In this document: in pieces, positions 1 through 22,866 of the stretch
Numbering within the stretch: the first letter of the stretch is position 1
How the letters are laid out: each line of letters begins with the position of its first letter
Source: Syngnathus acus
Taxonomy: Eukaryota; Chordata; Actinopteri; Syngnathiformes; Syngnathidae
Length of the DNA: 64,000 nt
Direction: 5' to 3'
Assembly: GCF_901709675.1 (NCBI RefSeq)
Contig: NC_051094.1
Location: forward strand, 9,914,501-9,978,500
Translations under genes and position numbers: made by a program
The notes under the pieces: generated by a model
Database searches by the model: none
Told to the model about the DNA's origin: nothing
The model's input: only the letters and a program-made list of their open reading frames with translations

Positions 1-1357
1 GATGAGATTTAAAACGAGAGTTGTGTCAAAAATTATTCCTACACAAAATAATAATGCTTTCATTGATACGGACATCATCTAACGATATGATTATTAATGT
101 AGTTGTAGAACTTCACTTAAATAGGGTCAACCGAAATTAGCATTGTTCTGTTCACCTAAGAAAGCGAGTGCATTTTTTCATTTTTATTTTTTTCTTAGAA
201 AGCAGTGTTAAGACCATATTAAAAGAAAAAATATAACAGGAATAAAATCTCACAAGAGCAAATATGAATGCGAGAAGAATAAAGTTGGACACTTACAAGG
301 AGAAATGCTTGATTGTAAAAGATAAACTTTGTTTCCGCAATCACAAACATAATTGCTTCAAAATGCCGAAACAATGAAATAATCATTGTTTTGGCACATC
401 AACACTATAATCAGAACAAGCATTGGAATCAAATTGAGAAAATATTTTCTCTGTTCTTGTGAAAGAAATCACCTATTTTGGGGGGTATATTACGCCATCA
501 GCTAGACTTCCTCATCATACTGTAACTTTATTCTCCAAACTCTACACCTTTAATCACATCATTGTACTTTTTTTCCGGTGTGGCCCCTGGTACTTTTTTC
601 ATCAGTAATCACTGAATAATTGGAATATTTTGTTTGGATGAGACTGATGACAAAATATGGTATAGCATTAGAAATCACCAAAAGTGAGGTGATTTATCAA
701 GTAGTCAGCAGCTCTGCACAATGTAAAACGCAAGGAACAGCACAAAAACAGAGCAATCTGTCCATTTTTACATTATGGCTCCCTTTACTCACTCTGTTCT
801 TGTCTAGTTCATGGCACTCGAAGCCCATGCGTGTCTGTTTAGGAAAATGATGCCGGGTTACCATGGAGAGTCATTCTTGCTCCAGGATTTGGAGAAGGAT
901 GGAGGAAAATCACAAATAAGAAAAGTCAGGGTCACGCAATGCATTTAATTTTGCTGTCTTCACTTGGTTTATAATCAACCTGACAGCTCATCTGTAGATG
1001 GGGAAAAATGACACCAAAGCACACATGAGAGGCGCGTGCAGCCGGTGCCAGGCAGACTAAACTGTACGTGCGATGTGCGTGCAGCAACATATGGAGCCTT
1101 GCAGCAAATTCAAACAATGCACATCTGAAAATATGAGAAAATGATGAATATATTCCATAGAGAGGATATTGTTCCATAAATAAATAAATAAAAAGATAAT
1201 ATAGCAGTTTAAAAATGTGTTTTTGCCCCAAAATGTGGAAGGCAGATTTCTAGGTCATGGAAGGTGGACAAAGCATTTCCTCAGCCATGGGCGGAGACAA
1301 CAAAGTTTTCGACATGCTTTCATGACTTTATCTGATGCAGTGTTTATTTCTTCTCAG
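1..1357 (+). other. antxr1: antxr1 intron (partial), no exon recognised
   Basis: This AT-rich stretch lies upstream of the first recognisable antxr1 exon. I looked for the preceding exon, which should encode the transmembrane segment and the start of the tail, and did not see it. It is therefore probably to the left of the window. Short open frames here have no family resemblance. Confidence 0.6.
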
Positions 1358-4013
1358 ATCATCCATGAGCCCCCGCCACCTATTGCGGAGGAGAGTTCGG
1401 TAGGGGCGGCACCTTTTCACATTCTAATGACTCCCTGCATGTTTTTTGTTTATTCTGACATCTTAAACGTCTATGACCAAGTGCTATCATTCCCTCTCGC
1501 CCTGGAACGAAAGTCCAACAATCTCTTGAATGTGTTGCGAGTTCCCGCCCTCCAACATTAACAATAAAATTCAGACTATTGCTATTTTCCGACCCATCCC
1601 AGTTTTCCGGCTGATTTTAATTTATAGCCTCGAGTCTTCCAAGCATTCTGTTGGGAATTATAGCCAACCATTAAGACACTAATACCGCATTTGCACGAAT
1701 TATACTGTTTACGCCCGAAACAAATAGCCTGGCATGCTCGATGATATATTATCAGTCAAATGGACTGTATATGTCATGAGATTTTCCTTTTGGGCTTCTG
1801 TGTTATTTCCTTGGATCTGTCAACCACCACAGACAGACAGAGGAAAAAAAAGGATGGATGTTAGAGCGGAGAAGGACATAAAAGAACTGCTTCCAAATTA
1901 TGCCTGGTTATTTTAGAAGAAGAATTTTACAGGTTGTGTCCTGGTGACTGGCCTCAACATTGATACATTACGTAACTAGCTGCTTCTAAAATTCTACCCT
2001 GAAAAAAATAATTGGGCATTATTTTGATTGACAGTGTTAGAGAAGTATTCATTTAACAATGTGTTTATTATTGTGGTTAGGGTTTGCAGTAGTATCATAC
2101 TGAGGGAATTTTTTTTTTTACTATATTTTGACCCTGTATGTAAAAAAGGTGATCAAAATACTATGCTCAATACTTGATATGATGCAATGCAGTTCTACAC
2201 TATAGCCAACTCTAAATTTAAGTTGAAGCCCCTCATCATAGTTTTTCACAACCCTCAGGATGATGAAGACGATGATACACCAAAGAAGAAATGGCCCACT
2301 GTAGATGCGTCCTACTACGGAGGACGGGGAGTCGGGGGAATCAAAAGGATGGAGGTGAGAAGAGTGCATCAAGTTAGTCCACCTGAGGACTTTTCTCAAC
2401 TTCAACTAAATGAACTGGTCTTTGTTAGGTCCGCTGGGGTGAGAAAGGCTCCACTGAAGAAGGAGCAAAACTGGAGAAGGCCAAAAATGCCAAAGTGAAG
2501 ATGCCTGAGCAGGAGTTTGTGCAGTGCCCCACGCGTGTTCTCAACAACGGCATGCAAAAACCCATTGGAGCACACAAGTGGTACTCGCCCATCCAGGTAC
2601 GAAAATAAATACGGCTAAGGATTCAGAAATTCTTGTCCACGTTTAAGGGACATAAATATCTTTTGCTGGCTGACTAGCATTTTTTGTGAGGAGAAAACAG
2701 TTACGCACTCCAACATCTGTGCTAGTAAGATCATTCTTTGTTTGTATAGAGCAAACTGGATGCATTGTGGGCCCTTTTAAGAAAAGCCTACAACCGCGTG
2801 TCAGTGATGAGACCTCATCCAGGTGATAAGGTAAGATTACCGCAAAATTACAGGAAACCGCAATCACTGTGAGCGATCACATGAAATTTGTTCAACAAGG
2901 AGGCCCGTTTGCACCGCTAATTGTAGAGAAATTGGCAGATCTGTGAACACTGTGAGACCGCAGTGTTCACTCAAATGGTATTGAGCCAAGACACCCATTT
3001 TACCGAAGAAAAATCGGACGGCAAACCTCCAAACAAAAAATATGACCAAAAGTAGGAATATTCTTTCTTTCACCGAGGGGATGATACAGGCAAAAAATAT
3101 ATTTGTCTAAAAAAGACATAGGCCTTAATTTTAGCAGGTAAACATGCTAAATTATTGCACTGCAAATCATTTTGTGGACCCCACCCAGAGAACTGCTGAC
3201 CCCAATTTGAGAACCGTTGCATAAAGAGAGCCTCATGGGTGAAGTGATGGCAAATTGGGAGTTAACTTTGCTCTAACGTCTGGCTGGCTGCAGTGCGAAT
3301 ACATGCAGGGAAAAGATGTCTGCTGAAGTCATCAGTGGACCAAGCCAAATGTTATTTCTCAATGGCCAGCTGTGCATTCAAGGCGATAACAGTTCACTTT
3401 CCTGTAGGCGGTCAAAATGAATCACAACACGAAGGTTAAACACTAAAAACAGAAATGAATATTTGGCGAGACATACTAGTATTTGTGCTCGCTGACAACC
3501 ACATCATTTTTGATTGTTGCATTAATTATTGCCTGTTCCACTCGCCAAGACTGAATGTTTACTGCCAACAGTTACATGCAACGTTATCACCCCCCCCCCA
3601 CCCCAGCAGTCCATTGAGAAATAACATTTGGCTTTGTCCACTGATGACTTCAGCAGAAATCTTTCACTTCAGATGGAGCAACCTCCTTGCAGACTCCATC
3701 AGTATTTTTACTGGAATTCACACTAACATTTTGGCACATTCACCAACTCCTCAAAGAGATAATGGAAATAAAGTTGTGTCGTTTTCACTATCTAATGACA
3801 TCCAAAATAATACTTGATGAGCTACAATGAAATGTTCATTTTTAGAATAAAAACATGTTTGAGATCCAACTGTTGTGCAGCAGTGTTAGCTTCACAAGGC
3901 AGGCTTTGCTATATAGAGGCCTTTACATAACGTACACACACTCACACACACACACACACACGCACGCACACACACACACACACGCACACACACACACACA
4001 CAAACGCACACAC

Positions 4014-4081
<68 letters not shown>

Positions 4082-6959
4082 GCACACGCACACACACACA
4101 CGAACTATACGTTTACCAGCCACTTGATTGTTTTCACAAAAGTGTGTCAGGTGGCACACAGCTGTGTTTACACTCAAGTCTGGGAGTATGGAACAATGTG
4201 AGTCATTGCTTCATCTCGAGTGTTTCTCATTTAACTCACAAGGACAACAGACCGAATGGCAGAACCAGCTTTCTGGATTAAAAATGTTGTTGTTCATTAT
4301 AGAGATGCAGGCTGCATGCATACGTACACACCTACGGTGATTGTGACAGACTATGTCACAAAATGCATGCAGCTACACATCCAAACCATTTCCAAATGCA
4401 AAACCTCTCCAAAAATAAGACAGGAAAACACTTTGTAAACAACATCCTTGAAATGTTCTTACCAGTGTCTGCAAATTTCATTGAGCAAAACAAAATGTAC
4501 TATGATCATTCTTAGAAGTGGCCATGTTACGCAACCAATGCTAAGTGTCCACTTATCATCATTATTAAATCATTCGGTGAGTCTGTGATGATTTGAAGAT
4601 CCTTTCGTAACATTTTGCACGTGGCTGCAGTGCTTTGTGTTGGATTGCCTGGCTACCATATTGGCCAGTTCCGTCATGAGAGTGATTCAAATATTATTGC
4701 ATGGCTGTAATGTAACACACACATGGGACATATAATACATGTTAAGTATGTTAACACGCTTACACACATTCAGCCGTTCGGATTATTGACTAAGTGAAGT
4801 CATCAAGAAATAAAAGCAGGTGTTCAACATTAACCAATTCGTTTAGTTTTTTTCCAGCAAAGTTACGCTTAGGGTTTAATTGTCATTTTTTCCCCCAATA
4901 TGTCACACACAAGCCCTTGAATTTGGGGCGCTTGAAATTCAGAAATCCTCATCATTCGTAAGTGAAATTATATATTTTTTTTGCTTACGATGGCACAAAA
5001 TACCCGTTTGTGAATGTGCCACACTATGCACTCTTGCGCGGGTTGGTGAGAAAAAATGCTCAATAACATTTTGTTGAGGGAAGGCCCTGACAGACACCCA
5101 CCCACCAAAAAAAATAATAATCAAAAAGCCAAAGAAAAATATAAAATATTTTTTAAATTCTTTCTGACCCAAGGTCTCACTTAATATGCTAATCATTTCG
5201 AACAAATAATTTCTGTGTGAAATGTGTGCGGGATACCGAATCGTACAAGCTCAGGGATGTTTGGTTTTGAAAACAACAGTGAACATCCTGAGCGTGAGTG
5301 AGTCTTTCTCATTGTAAACCTTCTTCTGGGCACTGAAGAAAATGCTTTCGTGAGGATTTGCAGTAAACAGGCTGCTCTGGTTGCAATTAGGATCCTCCCT
5401 TTTATAACTTCCCCTGAATGATTGACTAACAAGATCCATCAGTGGCAAACTCAATGTCATGTTGTTATAACAGGGGAACTGAAAAGACATTTATGTTTTT
5501 ACTCAAATTGTATCAAGTAGATCAGGGATGACAAAAAACATCTGAAAAAATTAACATTGTTGACTGACTGCTATGGCCTGAGTGTTTCCGTAATATTATG
5601 ATTACCATAAATATGCAGTAAGTGGCATCTTGATTTAGCTGACGTATTCAATTTAATGACGTGCTGTAGGATATTCACTATTTCATCAATGTGTTGAATA
5701 TCAACATAATTGAGTGGAAACACAATTGGAAAAATTTTACCAATCAAATGAATCCAGGTTGATAATTCAAGAAATGACAGGAAATGTATACAATCAAAGA
5801 GACAAAAATAAACAGTGTTGTAAGTGAAAGCAGATGTCTGCTTCCAATCAACACACTGTTAAATGCAATGCACACAAGTTATATGTTGTCTTGAAGAGGA
5901 AAAGCTCAAACCAAAATCAGACTCATTAGGCACAACTAAAACTAAAACACATCACACCGAAAAAGGCCATCACAAACAAAAGTGATAAGAAGTTCCACCT
6001 TTGACATCATTTCATGAATTATCTGATATTGCATAAATTACATAGCAGCTAAATACTAACCTGGGGGGGAAAAAAAGAGACTTGATTCTGATTTCCCAGT
6101 TCAAATGGAAAATGCGAATGGACTTGACCTCATTGGCCTTTCCTGCGGAGTGCTTTCTTGTGAGCATTTAGTAGAAGCTTGTGCAAAAAGTGAAGCAATC
6201 AATCATGTTTGGATTGGACTCCAATACTGTATTTTCCAGCAATATGAGAATCATTGGGCTAGCTCCAAGCTGAGCTCCGTACACGTGCACAAAGCCTTGC
6301 ACCGATGCACTCCGAAACAATGTCAGGACCTGCCTTTACTATCTAATCAAACATTTGAAAGTTGCTATCAAAACAGGTTGCAAAAATACTCACGCTCAAT
6401 AGCCAAGTAGAAAAACATAAACTCCTTTACTCAAGCACTTTTTTTTTAAAGGAACGAACCAGCCCGTTTCTGCTTTTATAGCCCCTTTGGTTCGACACTA
6501 AAAGTCACTGAGTTGCATTGTAAAAGTCTGTCTAACATCTGGTCCATTTTGTCATTTCAGGGCAGATGCATGAACTTTATTCGCATGAAGTCGGCCTCCT
6601 CTCGCTACCCCGACTACAACCCGTCGCCCATCTACACCCCTCCCAGCAGGAGTCCACCCGCACCGCAGGGCACCCTCCCGCCAACCCCCGGCAGCCCACC
6701 GTTCTGCACTACCCTGCCCATCCTGCCTTTGACGCCCTCCGACGTATGCCCCTCTCCTCCGTCCACCCCTCCCTACTACACCCCACCTCCCAAACGGGCT
6801 CTCCCACCCACCTCTCTGCACATACCCGCCACGCCCGAGCTGCCGCCTACCCCGCCACCTCCCCTCTCGCCCTCCGTCACGCTGCCCCCGCTACCTCAAG
6901 GCCCCGCTCCGGGACGAGCCCCGCCGCCGGCCCGCCCCCCGCCACGCCCCGGCCTGTAG
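1358..6959 (+). CDS. antxr1: Anthrax toxin receptor 1 (TEM8), cytoplasmic tail exons, 5' part missing
   Basis: Five exons encode the C-terminal 261 residues of a TEM8/ANTXR1-like type I membrane protein, an integrin-like receptor that binds extracellular matrix and links to actin. Exons are 1358-1399, 2259-2354, 2429-2596, 2750-2830 and 6561-6959. Each is a multiple of three with AG/GT borders, so all junctions are phase 0. The first holds [12 protein letters not shown]. The second has an acidic run, then [19 protein letters not shown]. The third starts [20 protein letters not shown] and ends KWYSPIQ. The fourth includes [20 protein letters not shown]. The last is a proline-rich tail ending in TAG. 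These motifs are diagnostic of the ANTXR tail, and the long proline-rich end favours ANTXR1 over ANTXR2. The von Willebrand A domain, signal peptide and membrane segment must lie left of the window. Confidence 0.95.
3312..3664. repeat. Inverted repeat (54-nt near-perfect arms) in antxr1 intron
   Basis: The 54 nt at 3312-3365 match the reverse complement of 3611-3664 with only two mismatches by eye. The arms share the core GTCATCAGTGGAC and its complement. Weaker inverted similarity continues inward, for example around 3400-3417 versus about 3560-3575. The spacer is about 245 bp. This could be a foldback or MITE-like element or a local inverted duplication. Confidence 0.85.
3934..4101. repeat. 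(CA)n microsatellite
   Basis: About 168 bp of CA dinucleotides, interrupted by CG steps, lie in the 3.7-kb antxr1 intron. Long Thr-His and Cys-Val open frames on both strands here are artefacts of the repeat. Confidence 0.98.
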
Positions 6960-8324
6960 CTGACAAAGTGAGAACCCCAGCAAGAATTCAAAGCGCGTGA
7001 CCATGTTTGATTGTGTCTGCGGGAGAGTAAAGCCCAGCAGGCTGTGGCCTTGTGCAATGGCCAACGAGGACCTGCTTTCCTTCCGCTATTTGTCTACACT
7101 GACTTTTGTACACATCTAGCCCAACGGATGCTTGAATTACTGACATTGAAATCACATGAGAGCATTCGTTCTACCGCGGAGAGCTTTAAGTGACCGCTCC
7201 CTGTCCGGCAGAGAGATGATGGACTCGCACATGGGAGCGTGCTCCTGTACAAAGATGCCTCCAACTGCATCATGCAGAATTCAACAAACCCTTTAGTTAT
7301 GATGTCATTAACACCTGAGCAATTCAATGTTTGATAGCGATTGTCCTTATTTAGGGTCAGGGGTGAGTTTTGGAGCCCTTCCCAATCGACTTTGGCTGTG
7401 AAGCGGTCTATGAGGGCTGGCTACGCAATGGAGTGATTGTGATTCTGGACTATTCAACAAGTTTCATTGTAAGAAAGAGAGAGAGAGAAAAAAGGATGGC
7501 CATTTATAGCGCATGAATAACTATTCACACTCATTTGCACCTCTGGAAAATTTGGAGTCGATTGAACAATTGGATGTCATAATCTTCAAATCAGAATGGG
7601 TGATTCCTTTTGCCATCCCGAACGATCTGTGCATGCGCTGTCGCGATATAAACGTGTAGGACGTCATCGTTTACACACTTGACAATAGAACCGTACCGCC
7701 AGAGCAATGGGAGAACTTCTTTCATACAATTTGTACTTTTTGGGTTTTTTCCTTTTTTTGTAAACAAGCTTAAATAAAAAATGTTATCGCTATTACAATT
7801 GCAACTACTGTGCTTAAAAGACAAGAAATCAATATTTACTTTGATCCACGTAAACTCAACGTGGACCCAATTTTGGGTCCAAGGGTCCCTTTGGAAAGAA
7901 CAAATTAAATTGAATTAAATGACATTTTTACATCCATTATTGCTCAGTGCTGGTGTGCACAGGGTCGACATAGACCAGCAAGTTTATAAAAGCAGTCAGT
8001 GTGGGCAACTTTTCAATTTGGTCTCTATAGTGACAACTTTTAATTGGTCCAAAGCTAGTGTAGGCAGGAAAATTGGTTTAGTATGTTTTAATTGATGCGT
8101 TGGCTCTTATATATGATAATGCAGACAGTTTGAGAACTACCAATGTTTCCTATTCGCTTTTAATTTGCGTGTGTGGACCACACTGAGTTTTTCAGCATCC
8201 TCATCACGTTCCTCATTGTGCTGAAGCAGCATGATGCGAGTCACAGCTGGCCTGCTTTTATGCACGTCACAGTAAACAACCGAGACTTGGACATGACATT
8301 TGGCGCTTGTATGACTGCTGTTGT

Positions 8325-8368
8325 TCAACTCTGCGATTGCAGATGCTCAACTCTGCGATTGCAGATGC
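8325..8368. repeat. 22-bp perfect tandem duplication
   Basis: The 22-bp unit beginning TCAACTCTGCGATTG occurs twice, exactly head-to-tail, at 8325-8346 and 8347-8368, within the presumed antxr1 3' UTR. Confidence 0.95.
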
Positions 8369-9095
8369 TCATTCCATCAAGATGTGGAGAAAGACTGGTC
8401 GCAATCCGGGGTCGTGCCTGATCATTGACAGAAATAACCAGTTCCATCCGTCCATTTTTGTTTAGGGTCATGGTCATGGTCACAAGCCTTACCATACTGC
8501 CTCATTTCTTAACATACAGTTCACCTTCAGCCTTGTAAAGTCCTTCAAAACATACTGAGTGTCAAACTAAAACCTGGTTGCTTTTAAGAAAGTATAAATT
8601 ACAGCTGCATTGCGTTGTTGTTAGGAAATAAGAAAGAAAGACAGGAAAAAATGGCTAATGTGAGGTAGTTACACATACTATTCACAGAAGTTAACAATTT
8701 TCATTCCACCAATCACTATGTCTAGCTTCACCCTTACAGTTCATATGTAATGGCTTTCTTTCTGATACAGATGATGATTCAGTAATGTGTCAATCTGCCA
8801 CAGTGTAGTACCACCTACTGCTGACCTTAAAGCGAGGTCGGTATCAGCCTAATATCGGTTATCGGTCCCCTCCCTACTCATTGTGTGTTTCGATACGTTT
8901 GTATTTCAAATTTATCGTGGCTATAAATGTGCACCAATTATGGGTTAATTATAGTATAGTCATCATTTATTTGTTGTATGAACTTTGCTGAGCATGCATG
9001 TACAATGCTCAGTGTAAAGATTTGTTTTGGTGTTATGATGGTGAGATTAATCACTCTACAATGTTGCTGCAGGTTGCCAATCTAAATGGCATCAA

Positions 9096-9101
9096 AATAA
9101 A
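9096..9101 (+). terminator. antxr1: Candidate antxr1 poly(A) signal
   Basis: AATAAA is followed about 15-25 nt later by a GT-rich stretch (TGTGTGTTTTTG), the usual arrangement for cleavage and polyadenylation. It would give a 2.1-kb 3' UTR. Confidence 0.5.
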
Positions 9102-11600
9102 AAAATGGTTTGATACTGTGTGTTTTTGCTTTACTGTTGTTACTTTCACCTGGCTCCCATTTTAGTAAAGGCTCTGACAAAACCCTCAGTTGATTATCGA
9201 GATTGTTGCATTCAAGCACGGTGACACAGTGACGCGGATCAACGGGTTCATACACTGAGGCTTTGCAGTGCAGCCTACGCAATGCAGACTGTGAGGGAGG
9301 GGGGGGTCTAACTTCACCAATATGGCTAACCAGCTCCAGATGTTCACATACTGCATTATGCACACATGTGCATGAGCCATCACGGAAAATAGCAGAGCCC
9401 GACTAATCCTCTGGAAATATGGACAGACCTTAGGAAAGGCGAAATGGTGCTAATGGCGTCAGGCGGGGTTTGGCGGGCGAGTGCAATGACGAGCTCAGGC
9501 CACGTCTCACATTGAGGAAAGTCACCAACATTGAATCTTTGTGGGTGACTGCACGAGCAGCTGCAAAGAATCCCTGAAAACATGTTACTGGCTGGAAGTA
9601 ATGAAGTATAAATATTATATATATATAATAATTATTTTTCATATTTTAACTGAGATAAAGTAGAAGCACTTACACAAAAACACAAGTAAAATACTAAGCA
9701 CTTTTAAAATTGCTGGGTCAAGAATAGACCACATATAAGGAAAATGAACATGTGTCATAACCTGGTGCTAAAGTGGATTGAAATGTGACGCTTGTGAAGA
9801 CTACAACATCTCAACCTCATCAGACACCTTTCACTGACCTCATTTGCACCATCTTGGAGACATCTGCGGCCCTTATGAGTTTTCACGCCTTTAAAACGAC
9901 TTCTTCTTTGATCCTGACATATACGGTCACCTTCTGTAATGCACACACATCCAACCAATGGTACTCAGTATAAGACATACTTTAACGCTCACTGGTGTCT
10001 TGGCAGTCTCATAGTATACATGATCTTCTTGGGTATTAGATCATCATTTGGCTCTATTTGTACTTTTAGCACTGAGATGACTGACTTTGGCCTATTGTCC
10101 ATGTTTATCCCCAAGTCCAGAAAGTTGCTATGATCCACCCAATATCCATCCAACAAATAATAACAACACTCAATTGGCAACATAATTTTCATGTTCTTGC
10201 ACAATATGCTCTTTTTGTAATTTTAAATTGTACAAAAATCCAACATAAACATATTGAGCTTATACATCATAAAAGTCTTTATTGGAATGAATCCGGAATA
10301 GTATACATTTGTCAATTGAGCTCACAAAAAGAACCGGTGTACTCTTTATTATATCACCTGGGATGCTAAATAGTATCCCACTAATATCTGTAACACTAAT
10401 ATCTGTAACATCACTGAATTGAAAGAAGACAGTTTTGCTCACTAATGACACGGGTTTCAAACCTGGCATACAAACCAAAGCTCAATGTTTAGGATACATG
10501 CGTAAATTGAGATTAAGGCCCGATTGCAGAAGCGCGAGGAATGTAGAAAGCAAATGTAAAAATGGTAACAATAGCAGCTCCCGTTCCTTCACAAATGTGT
10601 ATGAATTACATCAATCTCTCTCCTTGTCAGCATCTAATACATGTGGTGACAGTGTGTGAGCCGTCTAAGGCCTTGAAGCATCTTCATTACATGTGTCTAC
10701 AAACACACCATAAACACGTGCATATCAAATACACGTATTTTGGTTTCCAGCGGCCCAAACATGAAGTGTTTGGGTTGAGAGGACTATTTTTTTTTTCTTC
10801 TTCAAAAGACTAACATTCACTTTTTAAGTCAGAGTAACGATACAAAATTCTGAATTCCCACAAGAAAATGGAAAAAAAGATATCAAATTAATAGTTACAA
10901 ATGGTCTCAACATTGCATTTGCAGTAGTCATGATGGGTGTGGGCTGGCAGTAACTTCATTGTGTCGTATGACAAAGTAGAGAATCAAGTCTTGTTCTTGT
11001 ACAAGAACAGGTATTAGTCAACATTAAATAGGAAATTGTGTAATTTAAATATTAAAAAAAAACATGTATAAAGAACATAAAACTATTTGATCATGAAGCG
11101 AGAGCACTCACGCAAATGCTGCTACTTCAGTGAAAGTTGTGCACATAAATCAAACAGCTTCAAAGTGGCACCATTTATGACTACCATGGCTTGAAATTTG
11201 ACACCTGAAAACAGAAAGACGCCAACTAAATGACTAATAAAAGCACTTGAAAGAAGAGGCAAAACGTTGTTCATAGTAACATTGGCTTCAAGACGCTCTC
11301 GATGAAATAAACTACTCCCACCAGTTTGCCGCATTAAGAAGAAGAAAGAAGCTTCATTTTGATGCTTATTGGCACACCGAGTCAGAGCAAGGTGGATAAC
11401 GTGAGTGCCAGCCCATACCGTCGCCAGTCTACTACAACACTAAGAAGTCCAACAGAGATGAAACAGCCAGATATGGGTAAAATGCATAAAAGAGGACAGG
11501 ACGTACAAAACCAGACACATAAATGGGGACATGTTGTTCTTCAGTCCCTCGCCATGTCTACGTGTCCTCCAGCCCACCACATGGTGACGAATGGGCCCAT
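9102..11600. other. antxr1-gfpt1 convergent interval, including gfpt1 3' UTR
   Basis: antxr1 and gfpt1 converge here. I see no coding exon. Minus-strand AATAAA signals (TTTATT on plus) at 10278-10283 and 10345-10350 could end a roughly 1.3-kb gfpt1 3' UTR. The remainder is AT-rich, with an (AT)n patch near 9615-9640 and an 18-bp palindrome at 10992. Confidence 0.5.
10992..11009. repeat. Perfect 18-bp palindrome
   Basis: TGTTCTTGTACAAGAACA equals its own reverse complement. It is made of a TGTTCT and an AGAACA half separated by six bases. It lies in the presumed gfpt1 3' UTR. The half-sites recall steroid-receptor hexamers, but order and spacing differ from the standard three-base-spaced element, so a function is not claimed. 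Confidence 0.9.
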
Positions 11601-22094
<10,494 letters not shown>

Positions 22095-22866
22095 GACTGC
22101 TGGTTCGGCTGCCCGTTTCTGTCACACAAGCGTCTAGGAACGTCTGTCAAATCCACTCCGCCTTTTAATTTTTTTGGACTAATCAGAGCCAAGGAGCATC
22201 TTCCATATCTCTCATGATTGGTCAAAGTGGTCTGTCAATCAAGACCTACCTTTCAACGTAGTCTACCCTGACGTGGCAAGCGGATGCGGATCCATGTTTC
22301 GCCTGTTTCAGCGTCACTGCACAAAGACAGGCCTTTATTGCATTTGCCCAAAGGAAACAAAAATCAACGCTCCTCTTGAGTTATAGAAGGGGAACATTAC
22401 AATCCGCATTGGAGTTACACAATATCCTAAAAAGTAATGATTCTTCACTTCTATCTTAGAATAATTACAGTAAAAAATAAAATTACAATCCAAACCATGC
22501 TTATAATCATATCTTAAAATTGAATTATTCTATCTACAAATATAGTAAATAGATACAGGAAAACGCAGAATGTTTATGGATAAACTTTATTCATATAAAT
22601 ATTGTGCGTTTAATGAAGAAACTCCTTTGGAGTAGCAGTTTGAGGACATGTTTGATAAATGAAATGACTATCGAGCAAAAAAGAAGTTGCCTGATGTGGA
22701 AGTACTGTTGTGTTGAATATACTGTACACAAATTGAATCATGTGATTTTATGATTAGCATAAAGGCTAATGAGTACTCCCACTGTGTGGTATCGTATCCC
22801 AAGCCATATGAGTTACTTATTGGACAGTGCATTGAGGAATGTGCGCTTGTTGTCCTCGTATATCAG
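22095..22866 (-). promoter_or_regulatory. gfpt1 promoter / nfu1 3' end interval
   Basis: About 770 bp separates the gfpt1 start codon from the nfu1 stop. Both genes are on the minus strand, so this holds the gfpt1 5' UTR and promoter and the nfu1 3' UTR. The gfpt1-proximal 200 bp is moderately GC-rich with CpGs and no obvious TATA box. A CCAAT-like ATTGGT/GATTGG motif occurs near 22215. Confidence 0.45.
22586..22591 (-). terminator. nfu1: Candidate nfu1 poly(A) signal
   Basis: TTTATT on the plus strand reads AATAAA on the minus strand, about 280 bp after the nfu1 stop codon. It is the best positioned signal before the gfpt1 promoter. Confidence 0.5.

Larger units (their letters stand above)
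6960..9101 (+). other. antxr1: antxr1 3' UTR (inferred)
   Basis: No splice-bounded coding exon follows the antxr1 stop. The stretch is read as 3' UTR ending near the poly(A) signal at 9096. An earlier AATAAA occurs near 7773. Around 8860-8890 is a short piece resembling a dispersed fish repeat (AATATCGGTTATCGG). The exact 3' end is inferred. Confidence 0.5.

Noticed and set aside
3855-4177. Open frames on both strands encoding Thr/His or Cys/Val runs
   Set aside because: They are translations of the CA microsatellite and have no splice context or family match.
6552-6821. Minus-strand Gly/Arg-rich open frame
   Set aside because: It is the antisense shadow of the proline-rich antxr1 exon.
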